A stretch of 64,000 nucleotides of DNA, taken from contig NZ_JACXYX010000015.1 in assembly GCF_014779655.1 (NCBI RefSeq), positions 1 through 64,000 of the forward strand. The letters are read 5' to 3'. Source of the stretch: Nocardioides ganghwensis. Its GTDB lineage: Bacteria > Actinomycetota > Actinomycetes > Propionibacteriales > Nocardioidaceae. Below, piece after piece: positions 1 to 7,769 of this stretch; positions within the stretch are counted from its first letter, which is position 1, and the number at the start of each line of letters is the position of its first letter. The notes under the pieces were generated by a model. That model saw only the letters and a program-made list of their open reading frames with translations, had not been told where the DNA came from and ran no database searches. The position numbers were made by a program, and so were the translations under genes.

Positions 1-23
1 GCTCAACTCCCTCATCTGGGGAG

Positions 24-112
24 TGTCACCAATCAACCGGAGTAGCTGTCACCCATCACCCGAAGATGTGTGACGCATCAACCGAAGGCCGAACGTCACC
101 CATCAGGCGAAG
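24..112. repeat. Array of four ~19-bp imperfect direct repeats
   Basis: Four related 19-mers start at 24, 47, 69 and 94, that is every 22-25 bp. They share the pattern TGTCACCCATCAACCGAAG with a few changes each; a weaker fifth copy may lie at about 3-23. Helically phased short repeats beginning with TGT are typical of multiple transposase-binding sites at the ends of insertion sequences, and the array lies just beside a tRNA gene. No transposase is inside the window, so the element itself, if any, would be to the left. Visible: the repeats. Inferred: the transposon-end role. Confidence 0.5.
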
Positions 113-129
113 CAATACACGATGTGCCG

Positions 130-202
130 TAGGCCTCCAGGGGCTCGAACCCTGAACCAACGGATTAAAAGTCCGCTGCTCTACCAATTGAGCTAGAGGC
201 CC
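130..202 (-). tRNA. tRNA-Lys (anticodon UUU)
   Basis: A 73-nt cloverleaf is readable on the minus strand. It has acceptor stem GGGCCTC paired with GAGGCCT (first pair G-U) and discriminator A. The D-arm contains AGCTCAATTGGTAGAGC, the anticodon loop is CTTTTAA with TTT at complement 167-169, and the T-arm contains GGTTCGAGCC. The 3' CCA is not encoded. The anticodon gives lysine. Confidence 0.95.
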
Positions 203-652
203 GGGGTGGGCGCCGACCCGACGAGCTGTCCGAACCCGTACGCCTCACTCCTGTCGCGCATCCTCTCAGAGCAGGGCGGTCCGTGGCCGCAGGGGCTCCG
301 TGCTCCGGGCACCCCTGGCATCGGGTCCCAGGCGGACGGTCGCCCCGCAGATGTGACGTGGTCGACTTGACACAAATTGGGTATCTCGGACTGGATCATC
401 AAGATTTGGTCAAGTGCCGTCGAAGGCGGTGTTAGCGTGGCGCGGTACTTGTACTTGTCTAGACCTTCGGGTGCGGTGAGCCGGTTCGCGCCGCCGCCCC
501 GGAGGGTGACAGCCAGGACGTCGGTGCCCTGTGGGCACGCGTCCTGGGGACGAGCTGTGCGCCCGCTTCGTGGTGCGTCGGATGCGTCCCGGGGGGCAGT
601 CGCGGCACACGTCCCCTAGGCAACCGACAGCACATTGGAGAGTTCCCCCGCA
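203..652. other. Intergenic region without a convincing gene
   Basis: This 450-bp stretch lies between tRNA-Lys and the start of the secreted beta-helix gene. Short reading frames here have no ribosome-binding site or recognisable protein features. A TTGACA hexamer at 367-372 lies in a locally AT-richer patch (about 360-415) that probably holds the promoter, but no well-spaced -10 is obvious. The rest, about 445-635, is GC-rich and may be a long leader. Confidence 0.5.
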
Positions 653-2206
653 ATGAAGTCCCACCCCACTGGCGCGCGCTCTGCGCGTCCCGCAACCCTG
701 TTCTCGCTGCTGACCGCCTTGACGGCAGCGGTGATCGCCCTGCTACCCCACGTCCTCGCCACCGCGGCACCCGTGTCCGAGCGGAGTGCGGCGTCCTCCT
801 ACGGCGTCTGGTCCGACTCGACGGTCCCCGCGGTGCCGTCCTCCGACGACTCGCGGAGCGTCACCCTCGGCCTGGTGTTCAGCAGCGCCACTGCTGGCCG
901 GCTCCACGCGGTGCAGTACTACGCCGCGGGCGCCAACCGCGTCGCCACCACCGGTGACGTGTGGAACGGTGCCGGCCGCCGCGTCGCCTCCGTCAGGTTC
1001 CCCGCGACCGCGAACGACGGCTGGAAGACCGCGTGGCTCAGCTCGTCCGTACGGATCCGGGCGGGCGAGAAGTACACGGTCTCCTACCGCGCCCCGCGTG
1101 GGCGCCACGCGATGGAGACCGGCGTCTTCGCCAACGGCGGGACGTTGTCCGCCAAGGACCTGACCGCCCATCGCGGCACCTTCGGCTATGGCACCGGTCG
1201 ACCGACCGAGACCTCGAGGGGCTCGCACTACTTCATCGACGTCCTCTTCGCCCCCTCGAGCAAGACGTCGACGCCGGTCCCCAGCCCGGACCCGACGACC
1301 ACCTCGAGCCCGACGCCGACGCCGACCCCGACGACGACCTCGAGCCCGACGCCGACGCCGACCCCGACGACCACCTCGAGCCCGACGCCGACGCCGACCC
1401 CGACGACCACCTCGAACCCGACGCCGACTCCGACCGAGCCTGCCGGGACCTGCGTGAAGCCGGACGCCACGAACACCGGCACGACCGGCACCTTGACCGC
1501 CGACAGCCGTACCACCCTGAGCACCCCCGGTGAGGTCATCGAGAACAAGCGGTTCTCCGAGCGCATCCTCATCCGTGCGAACAACATCACCCTGCGGAAC
1601 GTGCAGGTCGACGGCGGCATCGACATCGGCGACGAGTTGAGCGGGATCACGCTGGACCACGTCCGGGCCGAGAGCGCAGGCGTGACCTCCTCCGACAACG
1701 TCACCATCCAGTACTCGCACCTGAAGGCACACAACGGCGACGCGCTCTACGTCAGCGGGTGGGACGGAGTGCAGACCACCAACCTGACGGTGAAGCACAA
1801 CTTCATCGACCGCCCGACCTTCACCAGCAGCGACGCCCACTGGGACGGCATCCAGATGCGCGGCGTCAGGAACGTCGACATCTACTGCAACAACTTCGAC
1901 GTCGGCGCGTGGCAGTACGAGTACAACGTCCTGATCTACTCCGAGCCTGCCTTCGGGGGCAACTACAACATCGCGGTCGACAGCAACTGGCTGAACGGCG
2001 GCAACTTCGCGATCATGGGCGGGGCCTCCGTGCCGGACGGCTACACGATCACGAACAACAAGCTGCGCGGCGCCGACTTCTACTTCGGCCTCTGCTACCC
2101 CGGTGGCGGGATCACCGCTGAGAACATCGACCAAGTCATCCAGGCCGGCAACACCCTCGACGGCGCTCCGCTCGAAAAGGTGTGCAAGGCAAGCGACTTC
2201 GGCTGA
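653..2206 (+). CDS. Secreted DUF4082 + right-handed beta-helix protein
   Basis: A 517-residue exported protein. The ATG at 653 has GGAG at 637-640; an upstream in-frame TTG at 635 is less likely. Residues 1-38 form a signal peptide (Arg-rich start, hydrophobic core, ATAAP end). Residues about 50-205 look like DUF4082, a domain common in secreted actinobacterial glycan-related proteins. Residues about 205-265 are a Ser/Thr/Pro linker made of repeated TPTPTPTTTSS units. The remainder has the N-x-x-I/V ladder of a parallel beta-helix (pectate-lyase-like fold) and four cysteines that could form disulfides. Carbohydrate binding or cleavage is inferred; no catalytic residues were identified. The reading frame after the stop still encodes sensible protein (see the relic at 2207). 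Confidence 0.8.
   Translation: MKSHPTGARSARPATLFSLLTALTAAVIALLPHVLATAAPVSERSAASSYGVWSDSTVPAVPSSDDSRSVTLGLVFSSATAGRLHAVQYYAAGANRVATTGDVWNGAGRRVASVRFPATANDGWKTAWLSSSVRIRAGEKYTVSYRAPRGRHAMETGVFANGGTLSAKDLTAHRGTFGYGTGRPTETSRGSHYFIDVLFAPSSKTSTPVPSPDPTTTSSPTPTPTPTTTSSPTPTPTPTTTSSPTPTPTPTTTSNPTPTPTEPAGTCVKPDATNTGTTGTLTADSRTTLSTPGEVIENKRFSERILIRANNITLRNVQVDGGIDIGDELSGITLDHVRAESAGVTSSDNVTIQYSHLKAHNGDALYVSGWDGVQTTNLTVKHNFIDRPTFTSSDAHWDGIQMRGVRNVDIYCNNFDVGAWQYEYNVLIYSEPAFGGNYNIAVDSNWLNGGNFAIMGGASVPDGYTITNNKLRGADFYFGLCYPGGGITAENIDQVIQAGNTLDGAPLEKVCKASDFG
1301..1436 (+). repeat. 36-bp tandem repeat coding the TP-rich linker
   Basis: The unit begins ACCTCGAGCCCGACGCC and recurs at 1301, 1337, 1373 and 1409 with only single-base changes. 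It encodes 12-residue TTSSPTPTPTPT units. The period is a multiple of three, so copy-number change keeps the frame and would alter only linker length. Confidence 0.85.
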
Positions 2207-2367
2207 TGGCAGGGGTGGGGCGTCCCTTCGCAGTCTCCCGGGACCCCCGCCAACGACGCCTTCTCGCCGATCTGCATCATCGAGGACACCCCGCCTACGG
2301 CGGGAACGTCTGGTCCGACAACTGGTGGGCCGACGGCGTGCCCGCGTCGTCCGGCCAGTCCCGCTAG
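2207..2367 (+). pseudogene. Decayed C-terminal extension of the beta-helix gene
   Basis: After the TGA of the preceding gene the same frame continues WQGWGVPSQSPGTPANDAF then SPICIIEDTP. A one-step frame change near 2290 then gives AYGGNVWSDNWWADGVPASS ending at a TAG (2365-2367). This reads like the natural end of a beta-helix secreted protein rather than random GC-rich translation. The simplest view is that an ancestor extended about 53 codons further and one nonsense plus one frameshift mutation detached the tail; a remnant of a paralogue is the alternative. Confidence 0.5.
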
Positions 2368-2372
2368 CGAGG

Positions 2373-2409
2373 GACCGGGGCCGGGGCCGGCGAGGCCCCG
2401 GCCCCGGTC
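2373..2409. terminator. Bidirectional hairpin terminator
   Basis: A perfect 16-bp stem (2373-2388 with 2394-2409) closes on the 5-nt loop GGCGA. It lies between the beta-helix gene and the convergent GntR gene, whose stop codon it overlaps. There is no long T-tract, which is common for actinobacterial terminators. Confidence 0.75.
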
Positions 2410-3064
2410 ACCCCTCGGCGGCGAGCACCGCGGCCGCGAGGCTGTGGTCGACGTGCGTGGTCATCAGCGCGGCTGCGGCCTCGGCCTCGCCCCGGACTAC
2501 CAGCCTGACCAGCTCGTGGTGCTCCTCGAAGTCGCGGGTGCGGTCCTCGCCGCCCGGCGGCAGCTGGAGCCCGACCCTGCGGTAGCGGTCGGACTTGTCC
2601 CACAGGTCGTCGAGCATCCGGACCATCACCTCGTTGTGCGAGGCGCAGTAGAGCGCGCGGTGCACCTCGCGGTGCGCGGCGAGGGCGGTCTCGCCCCATC
2701 GCCGGGTGACCGGCCGGAGCCGCTTCAGCGCGGCCTGCATCCGGGCGACGTCCTCGTCCGTACGCCGCTCGGCCGCGAGTGCGACGGCGGCGGGCTCGAG
2801 GGCGCGCCGCGCCTCCAGGAGCGCCCGCGCGTCGGCCAGGTCGAGCTCGGCGACGCGTGCGTTGCGGTGGGTGTCGAGCAGGATCCAGCCCTCCCCGCTG
2901 AGCCGGCGTACGGCCTCGCGCAGCGGCGTGATGCTGATGCCGAGGTCGGCGGCGAGGTCGTACTGGGCGAGCTTCGAGCCTGCCGCGAGCGTGCCGTCGA
3001 GTATCCGCTGGCGGATGAGGGCGTACGCGACGTCCGCCTTGCTGGTGAACACGGGCTCCGACAT
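2408..3064 (-). CDS. GntR/FCD-family transcriptional regulator
   Basis: 218 residues. Residues about 10-75 form the winged HTH of GntR proteins (YALIRQRILDGTLAAGSKL, then LGISITPLREAVRRL). Residues about 85-210 are the all-helical FCD ligand domain, with His residues in the usual places (REVHRAL, EEHHELV, THVDHS) that bind a metal and carboxylate ligands in this family. It is divergent from the tartrate dehydratase gene. Identical ATCTTATAAG sites lie just upstream of its ATG and just upstream of the dehydratase, so it most likely represses both until tartrate or a related hydroxy acid binds. The ligand is inferred from the neighbour. Confidence 0.85.
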   Translation of the reverse strand: MSEPVFTSKADVAYALIRQRILDGTLAAGSKLAQYDLAADLGISITPLREAVRRLSGEGWILLDTHRNARVAELDLADARALLEARRALEPAAVALAAERRTDEDVARMQAALKRLRPVTRRWGETALAAHREVHRALYCASHNEVMVRMLDDLWDKSDRYRRVGLQLPPGGEDRTRDFEEHHELVRLVVRGEAEAAAALMTTHVDHSLAAAVLAAEG

Positions 3065-3070
3065 GGGTGG

Positions 3071-3136
3071 ATCTTATAAGACGAGTTGGCAAGGACGCGC
3101 TTCCGGAGGTACGGTCTCGATCTCACATCTTATAAG
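3071..3136. promoter_or_regulatory. Paired GntR operators ATCTTATAAG
   Basis: The 10-mer ATCTTATAAG, containing the palindrome CTTATAAG, occurs at 3071-3080 and again at 3127-3136 in the 85-bp divergent intergenic region. One copy is 6 bp before the regulator ATG and the other is 4 bp before the dehydratase ribosome-binding site GGAGG. GntR/FCD proteins commonly bind short palindromes of this kind. Binding is inferred. Confidence 0.7.
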
Positions 3137-3149
3137 AACCGGAGGGACC

Positions 3150-4316
3150 ATGCGGATCGTCTCGGCCCACGAGGGCGTCATCCCGATCAGCTCGTCGATG
3201 AGCAACGCCTTCATCGACTTCTCGACGATGGACTGCTCGGTGCTGGCGCTGGTGAGCGACGTCGTCGTCGACGGGCAGCCGGTCGTCGGCTACGGCTTCA
3301 ACTCCAACGGGCGCTACTCGGCCGGCGAGATCCTGCGCCGCCGGATCCTGCCGCGCCTGCTGGAGGCCGACCCCGACAGCCTGCTCGACGCGGACGGCGG
3401 CCTGTCGCCGAGCGCGGCCTGGGACGTGGTGATGCGCAACGAGAAGCCCGGCGGGCACGGCGAGCGGTCCGTCGCCGTCGGGGTCGTCGACATGGCGCTG
3501 CACGACCTGGCCGCCAAGGTCGCCGGCGTCCCGCTCCACCGCTGGATCGCGGACCACTACGGTGACGGGGGGTCCGACGAGTCCGTCTTCGTCTACGCGG
3601 CCGGCGGCTACTACGCCCCCGGCAAGACCCTCGGCGACCTCCAGGACGAGATGCGCGGCTTCCTCGACCTGGGCTACGAGGTGGTCAAGATGAAGATCGG
3701 CGGTGCCGACCTCGCCGAGGACCTGCGCCGCATCGAGGCCGTCCTCGAGGTGCTCGGCGGCGACGGCTCGCGGCTCGCGGTCGACGTCAACGGGCGCTTC
3801 GACCTCGACACCGCCCTGGCCTACGGCCGGGCGATCGACCCCTACGGCCTGTTCTGGTACGAGGAGGTCGGCGACCCGCTCGACTACCACCTCAATGCCA
3901 CGCTCGCCGAGCACTACCGCGGCCCCATCGCCACGGGGGAGAACCTGTTCTCGCTCCAGGACGCGCGCAACCTGGTCCGCTACGGCGGCCTGCGGCCCGA
4001 CCGCGACTGGATCCAGGTCGACCCCGCACTGAGCTACGGCCTCGTGGAGTACCGCCGCATCCAGGACATGCTCGCCCAGCACGGCTGGTCCTCGCGCCGC
4101 TGCATCCCGCACGGCGGTCACCAGTTCTCGCTGCACATCGCGGCCGCCCTGCGCCTCGGCGGCAACGAGTCCTACCCCGGCGAGTTCCAGCCCACCGGCG
4201 GGTTCGCCGACGACGCCGCCGTCGAGGGCGGCCGGGTGCGCCTCGACGACCGCCCCGGCATCGGGTTCGAGGGCAAGGCGGCCTTCCACCGGGTGCTGCG
4301 CCAGCTGCACGCCTGA
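3150..4316 (+). CDS. tarD: D(-)-tartrate dehydratase (enolase superfamily)
   Basis: 388 residues, matching the family length. It dehydrates tartrate to oxaloacetate (via enol) in the cytoplasm. The sequence follows the TarD subgroup of mandelate-racemase-like enzymes closely: SNAFIDFSTM, VVGYGFNSNGRYS, NEKPGGHGERSVAVG, the KMK catalytic motif (Lys180 and Lys182), metal-ligand strands DVNGRFDLD, YEEVGDPLDY and TGENLFS, and PHGGHQ carrying the second-side His. The ATG at 3150 follows GGAGG at 3141-3145; longer upstream reading is unsupported. It is divergently paired with a GntR regulator that probably controls it. Substrate stereospecificity rests on remembered family resemblance. Confidence 0.85.
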   Translation: MRIVSAHEGVIPISSSMSNAFIDFSTMDCSVLALVSDVVVDGQPVVGYGFNSNGRYSAGEILRRRILPRLLEADPDSLLDADGGLSPSAAWDVVMRNEKPGGHGERSVAVGVVDMALHDLAAKVAGVPLHRWIADHYGDGGSDESVFVYAAGGYYAPGKTLGDLQDEMRGFLDLGYEVVKMKIGGADLAEDLRRIEAVLEVLGGDGSRLAVDVNGRFDLDTALAYGRAIDPYGLFWYEEVGDPLDYHLNATLAEHYRGPIATGENLFSLQDARNLVRYGGLRPDRDWIQVDPALSYGLVEYRRIQDMLAQHGWSSRRCIPHGGHQFSLHIAAALRLGGNESYPGEFQPTGGFADDAAVEGGRVRLDDRPGIGFEGKAAFHRVLRQLHA

Positions 4317-4460
4317 CGCCCGCCGCGAGCAGCGTGCGGCGTGCCGAGGTGGGGGAGCCGAAGGTCACGGCGCCCCCGGGCGATCGGCCCTCGCCCGCGG
4401 TCGGTCGTCGGTGCTCGACTGGGAGCACCAACGATTCGGCTTCAGCAAGGGGTGGTCAGG

Positions 4461-5807
4461 ATGCGCTTCACGAGAATCGCCGCGGCGGGTGCGCTCGTCC
4501 TCGGGACGCTGGGCCCTCCGGCGGAGGCCGCCGTCCCGGGCGGGGGCTGGGGAGACCCGGTGCGCGTGTCGGGAGCCGCGGGCGACATCTGGGACCTCGA
4601 GCTCGCCGTGCACCGCGGTCGCGGCCTCGCCGTCTGGGTGCGATGGCGCGGGGAAGCCACCCGCGTCGAGGCCGCGTGGCAGCGCGGTGACGGCGCCTGG
4701 AGCGACCCCGTCGCGGTCGAGGGGACCCGCGATGCCTCGGAGGTCGAGGTGGCGTACGACGCGCTCGGCCGCCCCCGGCTCGTCTGGACACGCGGCCGCA
4801 GGGTCGTGACGGCGCGGTTGGAGCGCGACGGCTCGACGACCAGGCCGGTGGTGCTGCACCGCACGGCCGCCGGTCCGCTGGGCACCCGGCCGGCGTACGT
4901 CCGGCTCGCCCTCCACGCGACCGGCACGGCGGTGGTCGGCTGGCAGGCCGTGGACGACGACGAGGCGCCGCCGTATGCGACCTCCTCGGTGCAGGTGGTC
5001 ACCCGCGACGCGGCTGGCGGCGACTGGACGACCGCGCAGACCCTGTCGTCCCCGGAGGTGGACGCCACGCGTCCCGAGGTGGTCGTCGACCGGTCCGGGC
5101 GAGCAACGGTGGCGTGGGGCGAGCAGCAGGGACGGACGTGGCGCGTCCGGGCCGCGTCACGATCCGCCGGCTCGAGCTGGGGAGCACCGGAGACCCTGAG
5201 CGCGACCTCGGAGCAGGCCAGCGCCCCACAGCTGGCAGGGCTGCCGTTCGGTCGGCTGGGTGGGCGGTTCGCGGTTGCCTGGCCGACCCGCACCGAGGAC
5301 GGGCACGGTGTCGTCGTCCGTCAGTGGGACGGCGCGGCCGGCTGGTCGGCACCCGTGACCGTGCGCAGTGCGCGACTGCCCGGCTGGGTCGACCTCGGCC
5401 TCTCGCGGCACGGACCGGTCGTCGCCTTCGCCGCTTCCACCCGACGGGTGGACGCCCGCCAGCGCGTGCTGGTGGCGCGGGTGTCACCCACGGGTGAGGT
5501 CGACCGCAGCCGGCTGGCGCCGCGGGTGAGCGTCTACTACGGCATGCACGTCGTGGTGAACCGGGCCGGCGACGCCTTGGTGGCCTGGGACTCGGTCCGC
5601 GGGGGCGACCACCCCGTCGAGGCCGCGTACGGTGCCCGCGACGGCAGCTGGGGACCGGTGACCCGCGTCTCCGCCGTCGGGGGCGACGCCTTCCTCGGTG
5701 CCGTCGCCCTGCGTCGGGACGGCGACGGGCTGGCGGTGTGGAACGGCGGCGACCTGGAGGACCCGGACTCCTCCCGGGTGTGGGCGCGCACCTACGTCGC
5801 GCAGTGA
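4461..5807 (+). CDS. Secreted repeat protein, propeller-like
   Basis: 448 residues of unknown function. The ATG at 4461 begins MRFTRIAAAGALVLG, a clear Sec signal peptide cleaved near AEA-AVPG. The mature part repeats a motif of Trp-Gly/Ser-x-Pro-Val/Thr (GGGWGDPVRVS, AWSDPVAVEG, SWGAPETLS, GWSAPVTVR, SWGPVTRVS) roughly every 50-65 residues, alternating with VVAFA/AVWV strands. That pattern suggests a beta-propeller or sialidase-like fold. No Asp-box catalytic set was seen, so an enzymatic role is not claimed. It stands alone, after tarD and before cspA. Confidence 0.7.
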   Translation: MRFTRIAAAGALVLGTLGPPAEAAVPGGGWGDPVRVSGAAGDIWDLELAVHRGRGLAVWVRWRGEATRVEAAWQRGDGAWSDPVAVEGTRDASEVEVAYDALGRPRLVWTRGRRVVTARLERDGSTTRPVVLHRTAAGPLGTRPAYVRLALHATGTAVVGWQAVDDDEAPPYATSSVQVVTRDAAGGDWTTAQTLSSPEVDATRPEVVVDRSGRATVAWGEQQGRTWRVRAASRSAGSSWGAPETLSATSEQASAPQLAGLPFGRLGGRFAVAWPTRTEDGHGVVVRQWDGAAGWSAPVTVRSARLPGWVDLGLSRHGPVVAFAASTRRVDARQRVLVARVSPTGEVDRSRLAPRVSVYYGMHVVVNRAGDALVAWDSVRGGDHPVEAAYGARDGSWGPVTRVSAVGGDAFLGAVALRRDGDGLAVWNGGDLEDPDSSRVWARTYVAQ

Positions 5808-5867
5808 CGGACCGTGTTCGACGCGTGTTCACCGGCACGTGGATCTCGACCGGTGACGTCGCGAGAA

Positions 5868-6053
5868 TTCTTGGTAGTGTTTGTCGTGCAACAGGTGCAA
5901 GTTCCAGCAGGTAGACGCCCGCGGAGTTTGTGATCCAACGGCGTTTGTTCTTCGGGCCCTGCCAGCTCGTGAGTCTCAAGCGGCGTGTCACCGCATCTGG
6001 TGCGGGTCGCCGAGGTGGCGACTCCCGCCCCAACACGAGGAGTAACGAGCAAC
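5868..6053 (+). promoter_or_regulatory. Promoter and long leader of the cold-shock gene
   Basis: About 180 bp, AT-richer than its surroundings at 5868-5890 (GAATTCTTGGTAGTGTTTG), precede cspA. TAGTGT at 5875-5880 is a plausible -10, leaving a 5' UTR of about 165 nt. Long structured leaders are a known feature of csp genes. The transcription start is inferred. Confidence 0.4.
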
Positions 6054-6257
6054 ATGGCTCAGGGCACCGTTAAGTGGTTCAACGCCGAGAAGGGTTTCGG
6101 CTTCATCGCGCAGGAGGACGGCGGCGACGACGTCTTCGTGCACTACTCGGCCATCCAGACCAACGGCTACAAGTCGCTGGACGAGAACCAGAAGGTCGAG
6201 TTCGACGTCACCCAGGGCCCCAAGGGCCCGCAGGCGGAGAACGTCCGTCCGCTCTGA
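6054..6257 (+). CDS. cspA: Cold-shock protein, CspA family
   Basis: 67 residues, the normal length of a single cold-shock domain. RNP1 (KGFGFI) and RNP2 (VFVHY) nucleic-acid-binding motifs are present, as is the [14 protein letters not shown] start. It binds single-stranded RNA/DNA and acts as an RNA chaperone. The ATG at 6054 follows GAGGAG about 11 bp upstream. Single-gene unit with a long leader and a strong terminator at 6299. Confidence 0.95.
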   Translation: MAQGTVKWFNAEKGFGFIAQEDGGDDVFVHYSAIQTNGYKSLDENQKVEFDVTQGPKGPQAENVRPL

Positions 6258-6298
6258 TCGGCTGACGCTGGACTGAGTTCCAGATCTGATCGCGAGTC

Positions 6299-6338
6299 CG
6301 GCCCTACCCCATAACGGGGTGGGGCCGGGTTCGTTTTC
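6299..6338 (+). terminator. Rho-independent terminator of cspA
   Basis: A 12-bp stem (6299-6310 with 6316-6327, one G-U pair) has loop ATAAC and is followed by a T-rich run (TTCGTTTT). Confidence 0.85.
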
Positions 6339-6478
6339 GGGGCAGACTTGACACGTTCGGGTCATTTCGCAGGACTGTTCCGTCAGTCAGACTTGACCCC
6401 AACGCCTAGCATCGAAGGATCCAGGTGACTGATCCGGTCGGCCGGCGGGTCGACCGATCCAGGAAGAGGGAGGGTGAC

Positions 6479-6640
6479 GTGCACGACCAGTTCGACGTGA
6501 CCCTCGAGGACGGTGACCTCCTCGGCGAGGTGGAGCTCACCACCACCCTGATCATCGCGGCCAGCGAGTCCGAGGACCACCTGTCCCAGGAGGAGATCGA
6601 CCGTCTCCTCGGGGTCACCCCGCGCAAGCCGCAGGACTAG
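6479..6640 (+). CDS. Small conserved-looking acidic protein
   Basis: 53 residues from a GTG at 6479 preceded by AGGGAGG (6469-6475). An in-frame upstream ATG at 6425 would add 18 basic residues but lacks a clear ribosome-binding site. The protein is acidic (QFDVTLEDGDLLGEVEL) and ends in LSQEEIDRLLGV, a segment resembling the N-terminal helix of FliM-type proteins. No function is assigned. It lies between cspA and the convergent membrane protein gene. Confidence 0.6.
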   Translation: MHDQFDVTLEDGDLLGEVELTTTLIIAASESEDHLSQEEIDRLLGVTPRKPQD

Positions 6641-6664
6641 CAGCCTGCCGCTGGGGCCTGCCGC

Positions 6665-7729
6665 TCAGCAGGTCGCGAAGAGCACCGGGCCGCTGGTGAG
6701 CTCGGAGAGGACGTACGCCCCCTCGACGGGGCGCAGGTCCAGCACCACCTCGCGGCCTTCCGAGCCCGCTGCCTCGACCTCGAACCGGTCGGTGAAGTCC
6801 CCGCCCTGCCCGGGCGCCGGGCCGGCGGCCAGCCGGGCCCGCGCCTCCGCGTCCACCTCGGCGTCGTCCTCGTCCTCGACCTGCAGCACCGCGCGTACGT
6901 CGCCACCGGGCAGCCGCCCCAGCGCGTAGCCGGTGAGCGGGTGGACGGCGCCCGCCGCCGCGACGAGCTGGTCCGCCTCGGCCTGCGCGTCGTCGTCGGC
7001 CTGCGCCATGGCGAGGTTCTCGCAGGCGTACGCCCCGTCGTACACGGCGGCCGCGAGCGGCTCGTCCAGCGCCTCGGCGAGGTCGACCAGCTCCTCGGGG
7101 CCGTCGTCGCCGAGGCCTTCCAGGACCTGCTCGAGGTAGGGCGCCTGGTCGGAGGTGAGGACCAGCCCGTCGTCGGCGAGGAGCGCGACGTGCTGCAGCT
7201 CGGGGGTCAGGGCCGGTCCGACCCTCGCCAGCACGTCCGGTCCGCCGACCCACACGCCGTCCGCCTCCTCGGGCTCGGTCCAGCCCAGCTCGGCGAGCCG
7301 GTCGGCGACCGCGTCGAGGTCGACGCCGTCCACCCCCAGCACCTCCACCGCGCCGGTGCCCGACTGGGCGAAGAGCTCCCAGGAGACGCTGGCGGGGGAG
7401 AAGCCGAGCTGCTCCTCCATGACGCCGGCCGAGGTGCCGAGCGCCGACATCGGGGACAGGTCGGCGTCGAAGGCGTCGGCCATGAAGTCGTCCACCTCCT
7501 CGGCGGACGCCCCGGCGCCGACGTCGGCGCCCAGCTCGCTGCGTACGGCCGCCCAGTCGGTCCAGGAGAAGCGGGTGGTGTCCGCGGGCACGAGCGACAT
7601 GGCCCGGGCGAGCGGGGGCGGGGGTTGGAGCAGCCGCGCGCCGACGACACCGCCGAGGAGCAGCAGGAGGACGGCCGCGAGCGCCGGGAGCGCGTGGGTG
7701 AACGCACGCGGGACGACACGTTGTGGCAC
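6665..7729 (-). CDS. Membrane-anchored DUF3352-like protein
   Basis: 354 residues. The chosen GTG at 7729 has GAGGAG 4-9 bp upstream; an ATG at 7771 would overlap the divergent gene's start codon and is unlikely. Residues about 10-35 form one transmembrane helix (LPALAAVLLLLLGGVVGA). The rest is an acidic extracytoplasmic domain with alternating hydrophobic strands, including VPADTTRFSWTDW near its start, as in DUF3352 proteins. The C-terminus (LTSGPVLFATC) ends in a cysteine. Function unknown. Confidence 0.6.
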   Translation of the reverse strand: MPQRVVPRAFTHALPALAAVLLLLLGGVVGARLLQPPPPLARAMSLVPADTTRFSWTDWAAVRSELGADVGAGASAEEVDDFMADAFDADLSPMSALGTSAGVMEEQLGFSPASVSWELFAQSGTGAVEVLGVDGVDLDAVADRLAELGWTEPEEADGVWVGGPDVLARVGPALTPELQHVALLADDGLVLTSDQAPYLEQVLEGLGDDGPEELVDLAEALDEPLAAAVYDGAYACENLAMAQADDDAQAEADQLVAAAGAVHPLTGYALGRLPGGDVRAVLQVEDEDDAEVDAEARARLAAGPAPGQGGDFTDRFEVEAAGSEGREVVLDLRPVEGAYVLSELTSGPVLFATC

Positions 7730-7769
7730 GGGGCTCCTCGCCGATCGGGGTGGGTGTGACACTACTTCC

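Noticed and set aside
24..112. CRISPR array
   Set aside because: Repeats are 19 bp, imperfect and separated by only 3-6 bp, so there are no spacers, and no cas genes are present.
377..619. Possible 80-codon gene upstream of the beta-helix gene
   Set aside because: No ribosome-binding site, Arg/Pro-rich composition and competing frames of equal quality on both strands.
743..2134. 463-codon open frame on the minus strand across the beta-helix gene
   Set aside because: It is the mirror of the Thr/Pro-rich coding strand, with Arg/Gly-rich low-complexity translation and no start signal; the plus-strand gene has a signal peptide and domains.
2706..3149. N-terminal extension of the tartrate dehydratase back to 2706
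   Set aside because: It would run antisense through the GntR gene and the operators; the family starts at the ATG at 3150.
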